Positions 30,676-38,280 of a stretch of DNA of 64,000 nucleotides are shown in pieces. Position 1 is the first letter of the stretch, and each line of letters starts with the position of its first letter. The notes beneath the pieces are model-generated. The model was given only the letters and a program-made list of their open reading frames with translations. It was not told the DNA's origin and did no database searches. This DNA is from Streptomyces sp. ISL-10 (GTDB lineage: Bacteria > Actinomycetota > Actinomycetes > Streptomycetales > Streptomycetaceae): positions 248,001 to 312,000 of the forward strand of contig NZ_JAGGOJ010000007.1 in the NCBI RefSeq assembly GCF_018614575.1, in the 5' to 3' direction. The position numbers and the translations under genes are program-made.

Positions 30676-31440
30676 TCAGTTGACGTGCTTCCATGCCTCC
30701 CGGTTTACTATTCGGCGCACAGTCATCTTGTTGATTCCGTACTTCTCGGCTAGATGGGATAAGGGCACTAGACCTCGGTTGTAGCGGCTCGGGTCTCCGT
30801 ACTCTCGGCGAATAGCCCTTACGTCGTCCTCGGTGAGCTTGGCGTTATAGGCTGCTTCACCTTCGATATGTGTGCCGTCTCGCTTTCGATCCGCCATATT
30901 CTGCACCTGTGTGCCCCAAGAGAGATTGGCGAGGCTATTGTCAGAAGCGCCGTTTGGTCCGTGAAGGGCTAGGTACTCGGGTCCTGGGCAGGGCCCTACG
31001 AATGCAGTCAGCACTAAACGCGAAATGCGGCGACAGCATACGAGCCCGGTTTCATCCCGAATAGTGACGGAGGCGTATTGGCGGTCACCACCTGTTAGCC
31101 CCGGCTTCATCCATCGCCCGCCCTGACGTCCTGACCAAACCTTGCCTGTGTCGGTGACCCAATAGCCAGGGAAACCGGAGATCTCGCGGGCATTCTCCTC
31201 CACTGGTGGGGGAGTAATTCCCTGGCTGACATGGCGACTGCGGGCATAGTGCTGATGGCAATACCCCTTGGCGTAGTGGTCTCGGGGGCAACCCGTTTCA
31301 GCACACCCCGTGTGTTTGGCCCTCTTGGGACGTAGTGGTTTGAGGGTCTGGCCCCTTGTCCACTGGACGTAGTGGCCGTTGCAATACCCCCGTGAGCGGA
31401 GTTCTCGGCCGCAGTCCGGGAATCGGCATTTAGCCTTCAC
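30676..31440 (-). CDS. HNH endonuclease with zinc-finger N-terminus and HTH
   Basis: A 254-residue homing-type nuclease. The N-terminus has two CxxxC...CxxH zinc units (CRFPDCGRELRSRGYCNGHY and ETGCPRDHYAKGYCHQHYAR). Residues 85-110 carry NUMOD4-like ISGFPGYWVTDTGKVWSG, followed by an HNH_3-like core (RLVLTAFVGPCPGPEYLALH; NSLANLSWGTQVQN). The canonical central HNH histidine-asparagine pair is partly altered (LALHGPNGASDNSLANL), so activity is likely but not certain. A terminal HTH (LSHLAEKYGINKMTVRRIVN) provides DNA contact. Located downstream of the primase-helicase. Confidence 0.8.
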   Translation of the reverse strand: MKAKCRFPDCGRELRSRGYCNGHYVQWTRGQTLKPLRPKRAKHTGCAETGCPRDHYAKGYCHQHYARSRHVSQGITPPPVEENAREISGFPGYWVTDTGKVWSGRQGGRWMKPGLTGGDRQYASVTIRDETGLVCCRRISRLVLTAFVGPCPGPEYLALHGPNGASDNSLANLSWGTQVQNMADRKRDGTHIEGEAAYNAKLTEDDVRAIRREYGDPSRYNRGLVPLSHLAEKYGINKMTVRRIVNREAWKHVN

Positions 31441-31493
31441 TGTGTATATCTCCTTCAGAAGGGGCCAGCCCGTATGGCTGGCCCATCAGTTTC

Positions 31494-33707
31494 TTACTCG
31501 TAAGAAGGACTCGTCACCTTGTAGAAGACCGATGGTCGGCCGCCCTTTGGCTGAATATCGGCAATGTGCTTGTCCTCGGACAGTCGGCCCCTGCTTTCGA
31601 GCCGGGTTACCGCTGTCCTTACTGCCTTCTCGGTGAGGCGGAGTTCATCAATACCCGTGGACTGAAGGTGCTGATGGATACCCGCCACATTGGACGAGTG
31701 GCCCATATCCTTGATAGCCCAAAGAACTGCCTTATCGTTGTACTCGGCCTTCTGTGCAGCAGTATTGGAGGCTGCCTTCAGGTCGATACCGAGTTCTTCG
31801 GTAAGGCCCGGCTGTGCCTGGTAGGCCCCGACCGTGAGGGTTCCGTTCATGGTGGATACGTAGGAAATGAAGGCTGCCCGCTGGTCGAGAGACCCAGCCC
31901 CACCCTGGTTATCCTTTCGAAGAATCAGCTCAGCTAGACCTACTCGGCCTACCTCTGGCTTCTTCTTCGACTTGATTTCGTAAAGGGCTCCCTGTGTCGC
32001 CTGGAACTTGCGGATAGAACCCGACTGCCGTTCCTTGTTCTCGTGCCCTACGTGGTCGATGTAGATACCGCAAGCTCCGTGAATGGTGAACGGAGACAGG
32101 TACGTAGAAAAGACCGTGTCCGTACCCGTCGGAGAGTTCACGTCCCCGCCGAGAGAACCGATAGCGGGAGTGAGTGCGTCCAGGGTTACGAGAGCTACCG
32201 TGCGGATAATGTCGGCGGTTAGCTCTCGTTCCATGTCAGCCACGGAACGCAGAACCTTGAAGCGGTATCGAATGGCGTCAATGTCGGCTCCGGCCTGAAC
32301 GAGACGCCGAACGATTCGCTTAGTCGGGTTGTTGTCGAACTCCCAGTGAACGACGAATCCACCTGCGTTGAGTTCCTTGGCCTGGAGTGAGGCCACGTAT
32401 AGGGACTTACCCGTACCGCCGTCGCCATAGATACCGTTAATCTGTCCTTCGTAGAACAGGGCTCGGTCACTATCGACTAACTCGCCAATAGTCGGCGTTA
32501 GGTCGTCGTCCCCGGCGAGGATTTCGTCAAGCGCATCGGATACGCTCTGGTCCTCGAATCCCTCGATAGCCTGCCTTGCGACTAAAGCCCGTGCATCGCG
32601 GTCAATGCTCAGCTCTAGTGCCCGACGTTCTACCAATCGCAGGTATTCGTCTTCCTGGGAATCGGTGGAGTTCTCAGCCCTAGCGGGTTCCTCCCCGCTC
32701 TCCTTCTTCTTCAGGCTCATTCCACACCAGCACTTCGTATCTGGGGTTCCTGGCTTCTTTGCTACCGACCCTTCAATAAGACGCTTCCACTCGTCGGCGT
32801 GAAGAGTGGGGTCTGAATCCCTGGAATACGAGACGGAACGGAATACCTCGAACAGTTCCTGTAAGGCGGTAACGACCCCGCTATGCCCCTCGTGGCCGAG
32901 GTGGATAAGAGCGTCTGTACCCTTCAATGCGGCATGGTGGACGTCTAGCCCATAACTGTGGCGGTTAAGGATGAAGTCCTTAGACCGGTCTAGCTGGTCG
33001 GCCATGTCGGCACATAGGGAACCCTCGGAATCCGGGCAAGTGAGAAGCCATTCGGATACCTCAGTCCAGGCCATATCCTTACGGGCTGGACGTTCCTTGC
33101 GCTTCAGTCCGCCGGTAATCTTCCGTACCGCTTCGTCTGGAAGCTGGAACGTGATATCTGCCGGAGTAGGGATACGAGCGGAAGGGGTTGCCGTATCTCC
33201 GGGGGCGTACCACTCGTACTGTGCCCCGGTGTCAGGGTGAATGGACGGGTACACAACGGCGTGCCTGTGACCGTATCGAATGATCTCGATATCGGCGTCT
33301 AGCTTGCTCGGCCATTCCAGGCCCTTGGGGACGCGTACTAAACGCTGTCCTCGGGCCGAAGGGTTCTCCCGAGATGAAGAGATCCAGCACTGTGCGTCAA
33401 TCTCGGTGCAGTCGATACCGAGGGAATCCCAGAACTCGAACCACTGGGCATAACCCTGCTTACCCTTCTCTGCGTCGGTGTCGACGTCGAAGAGAACAAA
33501 CTCACTGTCGGCGAGTAGGGCAAGGGTGATGTTGTACTCAGGCTTGGTTCGGGCCCATAACTCGTAGTTCTGCGATGTAGCGATATTGGTTGTGTATCCG
33601 GTGAAGCCGGGCGGTAAGTCCTGACTCTTGCCCTTCACGGGCAGGATGTTGAAGTTGTCGGTCCAGCCTGCCTGAATGTATAAGGTCTGCGCTTCTGGAT
33701 ATAGCAT
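31494..33707 (-). CDS. PrimPol-helicase replication protein
   Basis: A 737-residue replication protein. The N-terminal archaeo-eukaryotic primase/PrimPol domain (about 1-205) has the metal-binding DVDTD at 74-78 and the GHRHAVVYPS block near 146-155. A middle linker (about 206-400) has a CWCG pair. The C-terminal RecA/AAA helicase domain starts with Walker A GDGGTGKS at 428-435, followed by VALVTLDALTPA (Walker B-like) and DHVGHENKERQSGS. Such fusions prime and unwind at phage or plasmid origins, so they imply autonomous replication. No DNA polymerase gene is present in the prophage, so host polymerase is needed. It is followed at its 3' side by the HNH gene. Confidence 0.87.
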   Translation of the reverse strand: MLYPEAQTLYIQAGWTDNFNILPVKGKSQDLPPGFTGYTTNIATSQNYELWARTKPEYNITLALLADSEFVLFDVDTDAEKGKQGYAQWFEFWDSLGIDCTEIDAQCWISSSRENPSARGQRLVRVPKGLEWPSKLDADIEIIRYGHRHAVVYPSIHPDTGAQYEWYAPGDTATPSARIPTPADITFQLPDEAVRKITGGLKRKERPARKDMAWTEVSEWLLTCPDSEGSLCADMADQLDRSKDFILNRHSYGLDVHHAALKGTDALIHLGHEGHSGVVTALQELFEVFRSVSYSRDSDPTLHADEWKRLIEGSVAKKPGTPDTKCWCGMSLKKKESGEEPARAENSTDSQEDEYLRLVERRALELSIDRDARALVARQAIEGFEDQSVSDALDEILAGDDDLTPTIGELVDSDRALFYEGQINGIYGDGGTGKSLYVASLQAKELNAGGFVVHWEFDNNPTKRIVRRLVQAGADIDAIRYRFKVLRSVADMERELTADIIRTVALVTLDALTPAIGSLGGDVNSPTGTDTVFSTYLSPFTIHGACGIYIDHVGHENKERQSGSIRKFQATQGALYEIKSKKKPEVGRVGLAELILRKDNQGGAGSLDQRAAFISYVSTMNGTLTVGAYQAQPGLTEELGIDLKAASNTAAQKAEYNDKAVLWAIKDMGHSSNVAGIHQHLQSTGIDELRLTEKAVRTAVTRLESRGRLSEDKHIADIQPKGGRPSVFYKVTSPSYE

Positions 33708-33756
33708 CGGTCTTCTCCTGTTCTGACCCGTCTACGGGTCCTCGGTCCTTTAGGGG

Positions 33757-33948
33757 TTATCGCGCGTTGCGGGTAGGCGGGGTTAGCGGGGCGACGTAGT
33801 TGAAAGGGTCGTAACCCTTCTCAGCTAGGTACCGGTCGACTAGCTCTCGCAGTAACTCCCCGTCGTTCTTGCCAGCCTGAAGCGCATAGTCGTGCAGGGC
33901 GCGTGCCTTGTAGTCGGGGAGCTTGAAAGTCTTGGGAACCATGGGCAT
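33757..33948 (-). CDS. Ribbon-helix-helix type DNA-binding protein
   Basis: A 63-residue protein, MPMVPKTFKLPDYKARALHD then YALQAGKNDGELLRELVDRY. One strand (KTFKLPD) plus two helices fits the CopG/MetJ-type ribbon-helix-helix fold, as in phage repressors such as Arc and small plasmid copy-control proteins. ATG at 33948 with AAGGAG 8 nt upstream. It is the first gene of the replication operon, next to the regulatory region with GTATCGATAC and GCAGGTC sites. It is therefore a plausible regulator of those sites. Confidence 0.7.
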   Translation of the reverse strand: MPMVPKTFKLPDYKARALHDYALQAGKNDGELLRELVDRYLAEKGYDPFNYVAPLTPPTRNAR

Positions 33949-34001
33949 GGCTGTATCTCCTTGGGTAAGACCCGGTGTACCGAGTGCAGATAAAAAGAGT
34001 C

Positions 34002-34018
34002 CCTGAGCAAGGCTCAGG
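34002..34018 (-). terminator. Leftward terminator / attenuator upstream of the RHH gene
   Basis: On the minus strand CCTGAGC-CTT-GCTCAGG is followed by GACTCTTTTTATC, giving a compact stem with a U-run. It lies 54-70 bp before the RHH start, inside the likely 5' leader of the replication operon, so premature termination could limit early gene expression. Confidence 0.6.
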
Positions 34019-34314
34019 AAGAGTTAGGGGTTCTAGCCCTATCTATGGCGGAGTGATTAGAAACCTCAACGCGATAGATGTGAACTATCGAGAATACCGA
34101 CTGAGGGGGATACCACCCGTAGCGGGTTGAGTGTGGTCAGACCTGCGGTGAGATCTGCCTTCTGATCTTCCTACCGGGCGGTTCCGGGCCCCTCGGGTGC
34201 CGTTCCGTCCTGCGGTACTACCAGGATACCGCTAGGTAGTCGTCCCATAGTCGGCATCCTGACCTGCGGTTTTGTATCCGAGAAGGCATATCTTCCTTGA
34301 TACTGCTTGTGCTC

Positions 34315-34330
34315 GGGGTATCGATACCCC
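34315..34330. promoter_or_regulatory. Operator candidate GGGGTATCGATACCCC
   Basis: Perfect 16-bp palindrome, the most extended member of the GTATCGATAC family, 60 bp upstream of the Lsr2-like start. Confidence 0.6.
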
Positions 34331-34389
34331 TACTCTCCGGGTATCGGTAGTCAGTGAGGCTGCCGAACCCGACCAGAGAGGTTCCGAAG

Positions 34390-34938
34390 ATGAGCATCAA
34401 GGCAACCCCCGTCGCTCCTGACCAGGCCGGACAGCCGGGCGTGACCGAGACTCAGACGTACGTCGAGGGTGTCGGGAACGTGTCGGTGTACATCAAGGTC
34501 GAGAAGGTGGACGACGTCACGGAGGCTGTGACGGACGACGTCCAGACCCTTCGGTTCTCGGTCCCCGTGTGGGTCGAGCCGGTGGCAGCCGACGAGGAAA
34601 AGGGCATCGAGGCGGAAGAGGGGTACTGGAAAGTTTCGAACCGGGAAATCGACCTGGGTAAGAAGAACCGGGACGCGTTCCTGAAGTCGCTCGACAAGTA
34701 CCTGACCGCATCGCGTGAAATCCAGGCTCCGGCCCCTCGTACCGTCGCTGCGAAGAAGTCGACAACCGGCCCGAACCCCGAGCTGACCGAGTGGCGTCGT
34801 CGGGTTCGCACGTGGCTCACGAACGAGGCTCCGGCGTCCGTGACGCACGGCGAGAAGGTTCCGGACCGTGGAGTTCTCAAGGGTGCGTGGGAAGCCGCGT
34901 ACGTCGAGAAGCACCCCCAGGACCCCAAGCCGGAGTAG
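34390..34938 (+). CDS. Lsr2-like phage nucleoid-associated protein
   Basis: A 182-residue protein with the Lsr2 two-domain plan. In the N-terminal part, VEKVDDVTEAVTDDVQTLRF and VSNREIDLGKKNRDAFLKSL align with the Lsr2 dimerisation domain (strand pair, EIDLS-KN-like block, helix). The C-terminal ELTEWRRRVRTWLTNEAP and KVPDRGVLKGAWEAAY correspond to the DNA-binding domain. A serine/proline linker separates them. Lsr2 silences AT-rich foreign DNA in actinobacteria, and several actinophages encode homologues that maintain lysogeny. Between the domains the usual R-G-R hook is not clear; the helical motif WRRRVRTW is basic instead. The start at 34390 follows GAGGTTCCGAAG. Confidence 0.76.
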   Translation: MSIKATPVAPDQAGQPGVTETQTYVEGVGNVSVYIKVEKVDDVTEAVTDDVQTLRFSVPVWVEPVAADEEKGIEAEEGYWKVSNREIDLGKKNRDAFLKSLDKYLTASREIQAPAPRTVAAKKSTTGPNPELTEWRRRVRTWLTNEAPASVTHGEKVPDRGVLKGAWEAAYVEKHPQDPKPE

Positions 34939-34966
34939 TCGGTAGCCGTACCGGCTGAGACACAGT

Positions 34967-34999
34967 GAGAGCCCCCGCAGGGTAGTTGCGGGGGCTCTC
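34967..34999 (+). terminator. Terminator after the Lsr2-like gene
   Basis: Perfect 13-bp stem (GAGAGCCCCCGCA, loop GGGTAGT), the loop being identical to the hairpin at 7658-7690. Confidence 0.8.
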
Positions 35000-35072
35000 G
35001 TCATGCAGGGTGTCACGTCGTCCTGGTGGACGCACAGAGGGCACGCAGGGCCCGTGCTGGCCGACGGCACAC

Positions 35073-35105
35073 GAGAGCCCCTAGGAACGCGTCCTAGGGG
35101 CTCTC
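35073..35105. terminator. Convergent terminator next to attR
   Basis: Perfect 14-bp stem GAGAGCCCCTAGGA with loop ACGCG. It lies between the Lsr2-like gene and the leftward hybrid mycoredoxin gene, and ends the latter's transcript just after its stop at 35127. Confidence 0.8.
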
Positions 35106-35126
35106 AGGCTGTCTGTGGGGCTCTGA

Positions 35127-35390
35127 TCAGGCAGAGGCAAGAGCCTGCTTGACCTGGGCAAGAGAGGGGTTCGTCATGACTGCCTTGGGGGTATCCTCAC
35201 CGGAGGCAAAAACAACAACCGTGGGCACGGTCTGGTTGCCCCCGTTGGCCTTCTCGACGAAGGCCGCCGACTCCGGGTCCAGCTCGATGTTGACCTCGGT
35301 GTACGTGATGCCCTCGCGGTCCATCTGGCTCTTCAGCCGGCGGCAGTATCCGCACCAGGTGGTGCTGTACATCGTCACAGTGCCCTGCAT
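35127..35390 (-). CDS. Hybrid mycoredoxin (host N-terminus, phage C-terminus)
   Basis: An 87-residue glutaredoxin-fold mycoredoxin that reduces mycothiol mixed disulfides. The active site is WCGYC (C13, C16). Residues 1-56 come from the host gene. The crossover falls at the CC of the cis-proline codon P56 in the conserved TVP motif, and residues 57-87 (TVVVFASGEDTPKAVMTNPS and LAQVKQALASA) are encoded by phage DNA. The native end, left at attL, is 24 residues (TVLFPDGSTLTNPSLAQVKQ plus KIGA). Both ends share TNPSLAQVKQ, so the fold is retained. The remaining upstream promoter is unchanged and faces uvrD2. Confidence 0.92.
   Translation of the reverse strand: MQGTVTMYSTTWCGYCRRLKSQMDREGITYTEVNIELDPESAAFVEKANGGNQTVPTVVVFASGEDTPKAVMTNPSLAQVKQALASA
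35199..35250. other. attR, right prophage attachment site
   Basis: Phage arm ACCGGAGGCAAAA at 35199-35211, 12 nt, central GG at 35224-35225, then the shared CACGGTC and bacterial sequence. The arm is the exact inverted copy of the one in attL; both are 12 nt from GG. Confidence 0.87.
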
Positions 35391-35548
35391 CGTCTCTTCT
35401 GCTCCTCAGCTCGCGGGGTGCGTGTTCACCTCGGCCTAGAACGTATGGGACCCGCCCGGCGATTCCCGAACCCGCATTCGTACGACCGATACCGGGCGCC
35501 TGTGGACAACCGCCGCACCCGTCTCCTGGGACCTGGCAGCATGGCAGG
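35391..35548. promoter_or_regulatory. Divergent promoter region mycoredoxin / uvrD2
   Basis: A 158-bp intergenic region between the leftward mycoredoxin and rightward uvrD2 starts. Specific promoter boxes cannot be assigned with confidence. It is host sequence and unchanged by integration. Confidence 0.4.
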
Positions 35549-37723
35549 GTGACAGCAGCAACGCACTCCTCTCTCTTCCCGCAGGTCCCCGAGTCGGCCG
35601 ACGCGGTGCTCGATGGGCTCGACCCCGAGCAGCGCGAGGTGGCGACCGCCCTGCACGGCCCGGTGTGCGTGCTGGCGGGCGCCGGCACGGGCAAGACGCG
35701 CGCGATCACCCACCGCATCGCGTACGGCGTCCGGGCGGGGATATTGCAGCCAGCCAGTGTGCTCGCCGTCACGTTCACCAACCGGGCTGCCGGTGAGATG
35801 CGAGGCCGGCTGCGCCAGCTCGGCGCCGGCGGCGTCCAGGCCCGCACCTTCCACTCCGCCGCCCTGCGTCAGCTGCAGTACTTCTGGCCGAAAGCCGTCG
35901 GCGGCGATCTGCCCCGGCTCCTCGAGCGCAAGATCCAGCTGGTCGCGGAGGCCGCCGCCCGCTGCCGCGTCCGCCTGGACCGGAACGAGCTGCGGGATGT
36001 GACCAGCGAGATCGAATGGGCGAAGGTCACCCAGACCGTGCCCGCCGACTACCCGGCCGCGGTCGCCAAGTCCCTGCGGGACGCCCCGCGCGATCCGGCG
36101 GAAATCAGCCAGATCTTTGCGATGTACGAGCAACTCAAGCGCGACCGCTCGTCGATCGACTTCGAGGACGTGCTGCTGCTCGCCGTGGGCATCCTCCAGG
36201 ACCGCCACGACATTGCCGACCATGTACGCCGCCAGTACCAGCACTTCGTGGTCGACGAGTACCAGGACGTCAGCCCGCTCCAGCAGCGACTGCTGGACCT
36301 GTGGCTCGGCGGCCGGGACAGCCTGTGCGTGGTCGGCGACGCCAGCCAGACCATCTACTCCTTCACCGGTGCCACCCCCGACCACCTGCTGAACTTCCGC
36401 ACCCGCCACCCCGGCGCCACCGTGGTCAAGCTCGTCCGCGACTACCGCTCCACACCCCAGGTCGTCCACCTGGCCAACGGACTGCTCGGCCAGGCCCGCG
36501 GCCGCGCCGCCGAGCACCGCCTCGAGCTGATCTCGCAGCGCGACCCCGGCCCCGAGCCCGCCTTTGTGGAGTACGGGGACGAGCCCGCCGAGGCCGAGGG
36601 CACCGCGCGCCGCATCCGCGACCTGATCGCCGCGGGCGTCCCGGCCGGCGAGATCGCCGTCCTCTACCGGATCAACGCCCAGTCCGAGGTCTACGAGCAG
36701 GCTCTGGCCGACGCGGGCGTCCCCTACCAGCTCCGCGGCGCCGAGCGCTTCTTCGAGCGGCAGGAGGTCCGGGAGGCCGGGGTCGCCCTGCGCGGTGCCG
36801 CCCGGGCCGGGGCCAACGACTCCTTGCTCGACGACGCCGAGGACCTGCCCTCCCAGGTGCGGGCCGTGCTCTCCACCAAGGGCTGGACGACTGAGCCGCC
36901 CGCCGGATCGGGGGCCGTGCGCGACCGCTGGGAGTCCCTCGCCGCCCTGGTCCGCCTCGCCGAGGACTTCGCCCGCGCCAAGGCGGGCGCCACGCTGGGG
37001 GACCTGGTCGCCGAGCTCGACGAGCGCGCCGCCGCCCAGCACGCCCCCACGGTCCAGGGCGTCACCCTCGCCTCCCTGCACTCGGCCAAGGGCCTGGAGT
37101 GGGACGCGGTGTTCCTGGTCGGTCTCACCGAGGGCATGATGCCGATCACCTACGCCAAGACGGACGAACAGATCGAGGAGGAGCGCAGGCTGCTCTATGT
37201 GGGCGTCACGCGTGCCCGCCTGCATCTGTGCCTCTCGTGGGCGCTGTCCCGTTCGCCCGGCGGCCGTGCCTCCCGCCGCCCGAGCCGCTTCCTCAACGGC
37301 CTGCGCCCCGGCTCGGCCGCTTCCGGCGCCCGCGCGGCCGGCGGCGCGGGCGCCGTCGAGCGCGGCAGCGGCAGTCGGCGCAAGCGGCGCGGCCCGGTGC
37401 TGTGCCGGGTCTGCGGCAAGACCCTCACCGATGCCGGTGAGATGAAGCTGATGCGTTGTGAGGACTGCCCCTCTGGCATGGACGAGGCCCTGTACGAGCG
37501 GCTGCGCGAGTGGCGCTCGGAGCAGGCCAAGGAGCTCGGGCAGCCCGCGTACTGCGTCTTCACCGACAAGACGTTGATGGCCATCGCGGAGGCAGTGCCG
37601 GGCAGCGAGGGCGAGTTGGCCGGCATCTCGGGGGTCGGCGGCCGTAAGCTGGAGCGCTTCGGAGCCGACGTGCTGGCCATTTGCGCAGGTGAGGAGCCGG
37701 TGGAGGCCGAGGAGGACGACTGA
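35549..37723 (+). CDS. uvrD2: ATP-dependent DNA helicase UvrD2
   Basis: A 724-residue superfamily 1 helicase. Walker A GAGTGKT is near residues 42-48, followed by TFTNRAAGEM, Walker B VVDEYQDVSP (about 232-241), GDASQTIYSF and the late LHSAKGLEWDAV and YVGVTRAR motifs. The C-terminal region has a tetracysteine motif CRVCG...RCEDC (about 617-640) and an HRDC domain (about 650-720), which together define the actinobacterial UvrD2 type. UvrD2 is essential in mycobacteria. GTG start. The following region contains the wblC promoter. Confidence 0.93.
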   Translation: MTAATHSSLFPQVPESADAVLDGLDPEQREVATALHGPVCVLAGAGTGKTRAITHRIAYGVRAGILQPASVLAVTFTNRAAGEMRGRLRQLGAGGVQARTFHSAALRQLQYFWPKAVGGDLPRLLERKIQLVAEAAARCRVRLDRNELRDVTSEIEWAKVTQTVPADYPAAVAKSLRDAPRDPAEISQIFAMYEQLKRDRSSIDFEDVLLLAVGILQDRHDIADHVRRQYQHFVVDEYQDVSPLQQRLLDLWLGGRDSLCVVGDASQTIYSFTGATPDHLLNFRTRHPGATVVKLVRDYRSTPQVVHLANGLLGQARGRAAEHRLELISQRDPGPEPAFVEYGDEPAEAEGTARRIRDLIAAGVPAGEIAVLYRINAQSEVYEQALADAGVPYQLRGAERFFERQEVREAGVALRGAARAGANDSLLDDAEDLPSQVRAVLSTKGWTTEPPAGSGAVRDRWESLAALVRLAEDFARAKAGATLGDLVAELDERAAAQHAPTVQGVTLASLHSAKGLEWDAVFLVGLTEGMMPITYAKTDEQIEEERRLLYVGVTRARLHLCLSWALSRSPGGRASRRPSRFLNGLRPGSAASGARAAGGAGAVERGSGSRRKRRGPVLCRVCGKTLTDAGEMKLMRCEDCPSGMDEALYERLREWRSEQAKELGQPAYCVFTDKTLMAIAEAVPGSEGELAGISGVGGRKLERFGADVLAICAGEEPVEAEEDD

Positions 37724-37736
37724 TGCAAACTCGTCG

Positions 37737-37776
37737 AAAAAATAGTTTGCGCGCGCCCAGGCAAGCCCCATAGGTT
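37737..37776 (+). promoter_or_regulatory. wblC promoter with WhiB7-type AT-rich element
   Basis: AAAAAATA (37737-37744) lies 2 bp upstream of -35 TTGCGC (37747-37752), then an 18-bp spacer and -10 TAGGTT (37771-37776). An AT-rich block just upstream of the -35 is the known hallmark of WhiB7/WblC-dependent promoters, so autoregulation is expected. Confidence 0.72.
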
Positions 37777-37783
37777 CTTAACC

Positions 37784-37819
37784 ACGAGAACAGCGGCTTC
37801 TCTGAAGCCCTGTCCTCGT
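37784..37819 (+). promoter_or_regulatory. Leader stem-loop upstream of the wblC uORF
   Basis: An interrupted long hairpin: ACGAG-A-ACAG-C-GGCTTC, loop TCT, GAAGCC and the complementary side up to CTCGT at 37819. It precedes the uORF start by about 68 nt. Possible mRNA stability or regulatory element. Confidence 0.6.
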
Positions 37820-37886
37820 GCTGTACTTATCCGAATACCGCGACCGGCTTGCCCGGTCCCAGAGACGCCGAGAGGAGGCGATTCCA

Positions 37887-38213
37887 GTGATCAGCATCGA
37901 GACCAGCTTCATCAGCACCGCCAAAATGACCGATCGCTCGGTCGTCTCCGCCTGCTCGCTCGGCTTCTCCTCGGCGTTCATCGGCACCGGTATGTCCGGC
38001 AACTTCGCCGTGCTTCCTGCGTCCGGCCTGGGCGGCCTGCCCGTCCTGGAGCGCAATGAGCGACCGACCAAGGCACTGGAAGCAGGAGTAGCAGCGGCAG
38101 AGGCTCAGGCCTATGCCCTCGCGGCGGCCAGTGCCGAGACCCGGCAGCAGACGACGCACCACCACTCGAAGTGGGCCTTCCGTGGGCTCGAACCCTGGAG
38201 TGATCCAGCCTGA
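37887..38213 (+). CDS. wblC leader (upstream ORF)
   Basis: A 108-codon open frame starting with GTG (MISIETSFISTAKMTDRSVV) after GAGAGGAGGCG. It ends at a TGA 23 nt before the hairpin terminator that precedes wblC. In mycobacteria and Streptomyces whiB7/wblC is known to be controlled by an upstream ORF coupled to transcription attenuation: slowed translation by ribosome-targeting drugs prevents terminator formation. The C-terminal half is rich in alanine, then TTHHHSKW, which may be the stalling-sensitive part. The peptide is probably not functional itself. Confidence 0.72.
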   Translation: MISIETSFISTAKMTDRSVVSACSLGFSSAFIGTGMSGNFAVLPASGLGGLPVLERNERPTKALEAGVAAAEAQAYALAAASAETRQQTTHHHSKWAFRGLEPWSDPA

Positions 38214-38236
38214 TGCACGATCAGGCCGGCGCCTTC

Positions 38237-38280
38237 AGGGCCGCGGAACCCCACCAGGGATCCGCGGCCCTTCTGTTTTC
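38237..38280 (+). terminator. wblC attenuator terminator
   Basis: Stem AGGGCCGCGGA (38237-38247) pairs with TCCGCGGCCCT (38261-38271), with loop ACCCCACCAGGGA, followed by TCTGTTTT. It lies between the uORF stop and the wblC start and is a classic intrinsic terminator, here a condition-dependent attenuator. Confidence 0.85.

Larger units (their letters stand above)
33949..34389. promoter_or_regulatory. Divergent control region of the right early module
   Basis: A 441-bp non-coding stretch between the leftward RHH/primase operon and the rightward Lsr2-like gene. It holds a leftward hairpin terminator (34002-34018), a CGATAG/CTATCG hairpin (34072-34090), GACCTGC motifs at 34140 and 34261, and the 16-bp palindrome GGGGTATCGATACCCC (34315-34330) with a half-site GTATCGGTAG at 34341. 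Together they look like the lysogeny switch region. Confidence 0.6.
3640..35224. mobile_element. Integrated siphovirus prophage, about 31.6 kb
   Basis: Bounded by attL and attR with a shared 9-bp core (GGCACGGTC). The interior differs from the host in visibly lower GC and richer use of TAC, GAA and GTA codons. Contents in order: serine integrase, regulatory cluster, leftward early genes, terminase to tape measure on the plus strand, then a second leftward early module with three DNA-binding or nuclease genes and a primase-helicase, and an Lsr2-like gene beside attR. Head, tail tube and packaging genes look intact. No gene for baseplate, receptor binding, endolysin or holin is recognisable, so plaque-forming ability is doubtful. 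Confidence 0.93.

Noticed and set aside
35426..37771. 781-codon minus-strand frame opposite uvrD2
   Set aside because: High-GC codon mirroring of a true helicase; Gly/Val/Leu/Ala composition and no motifs.
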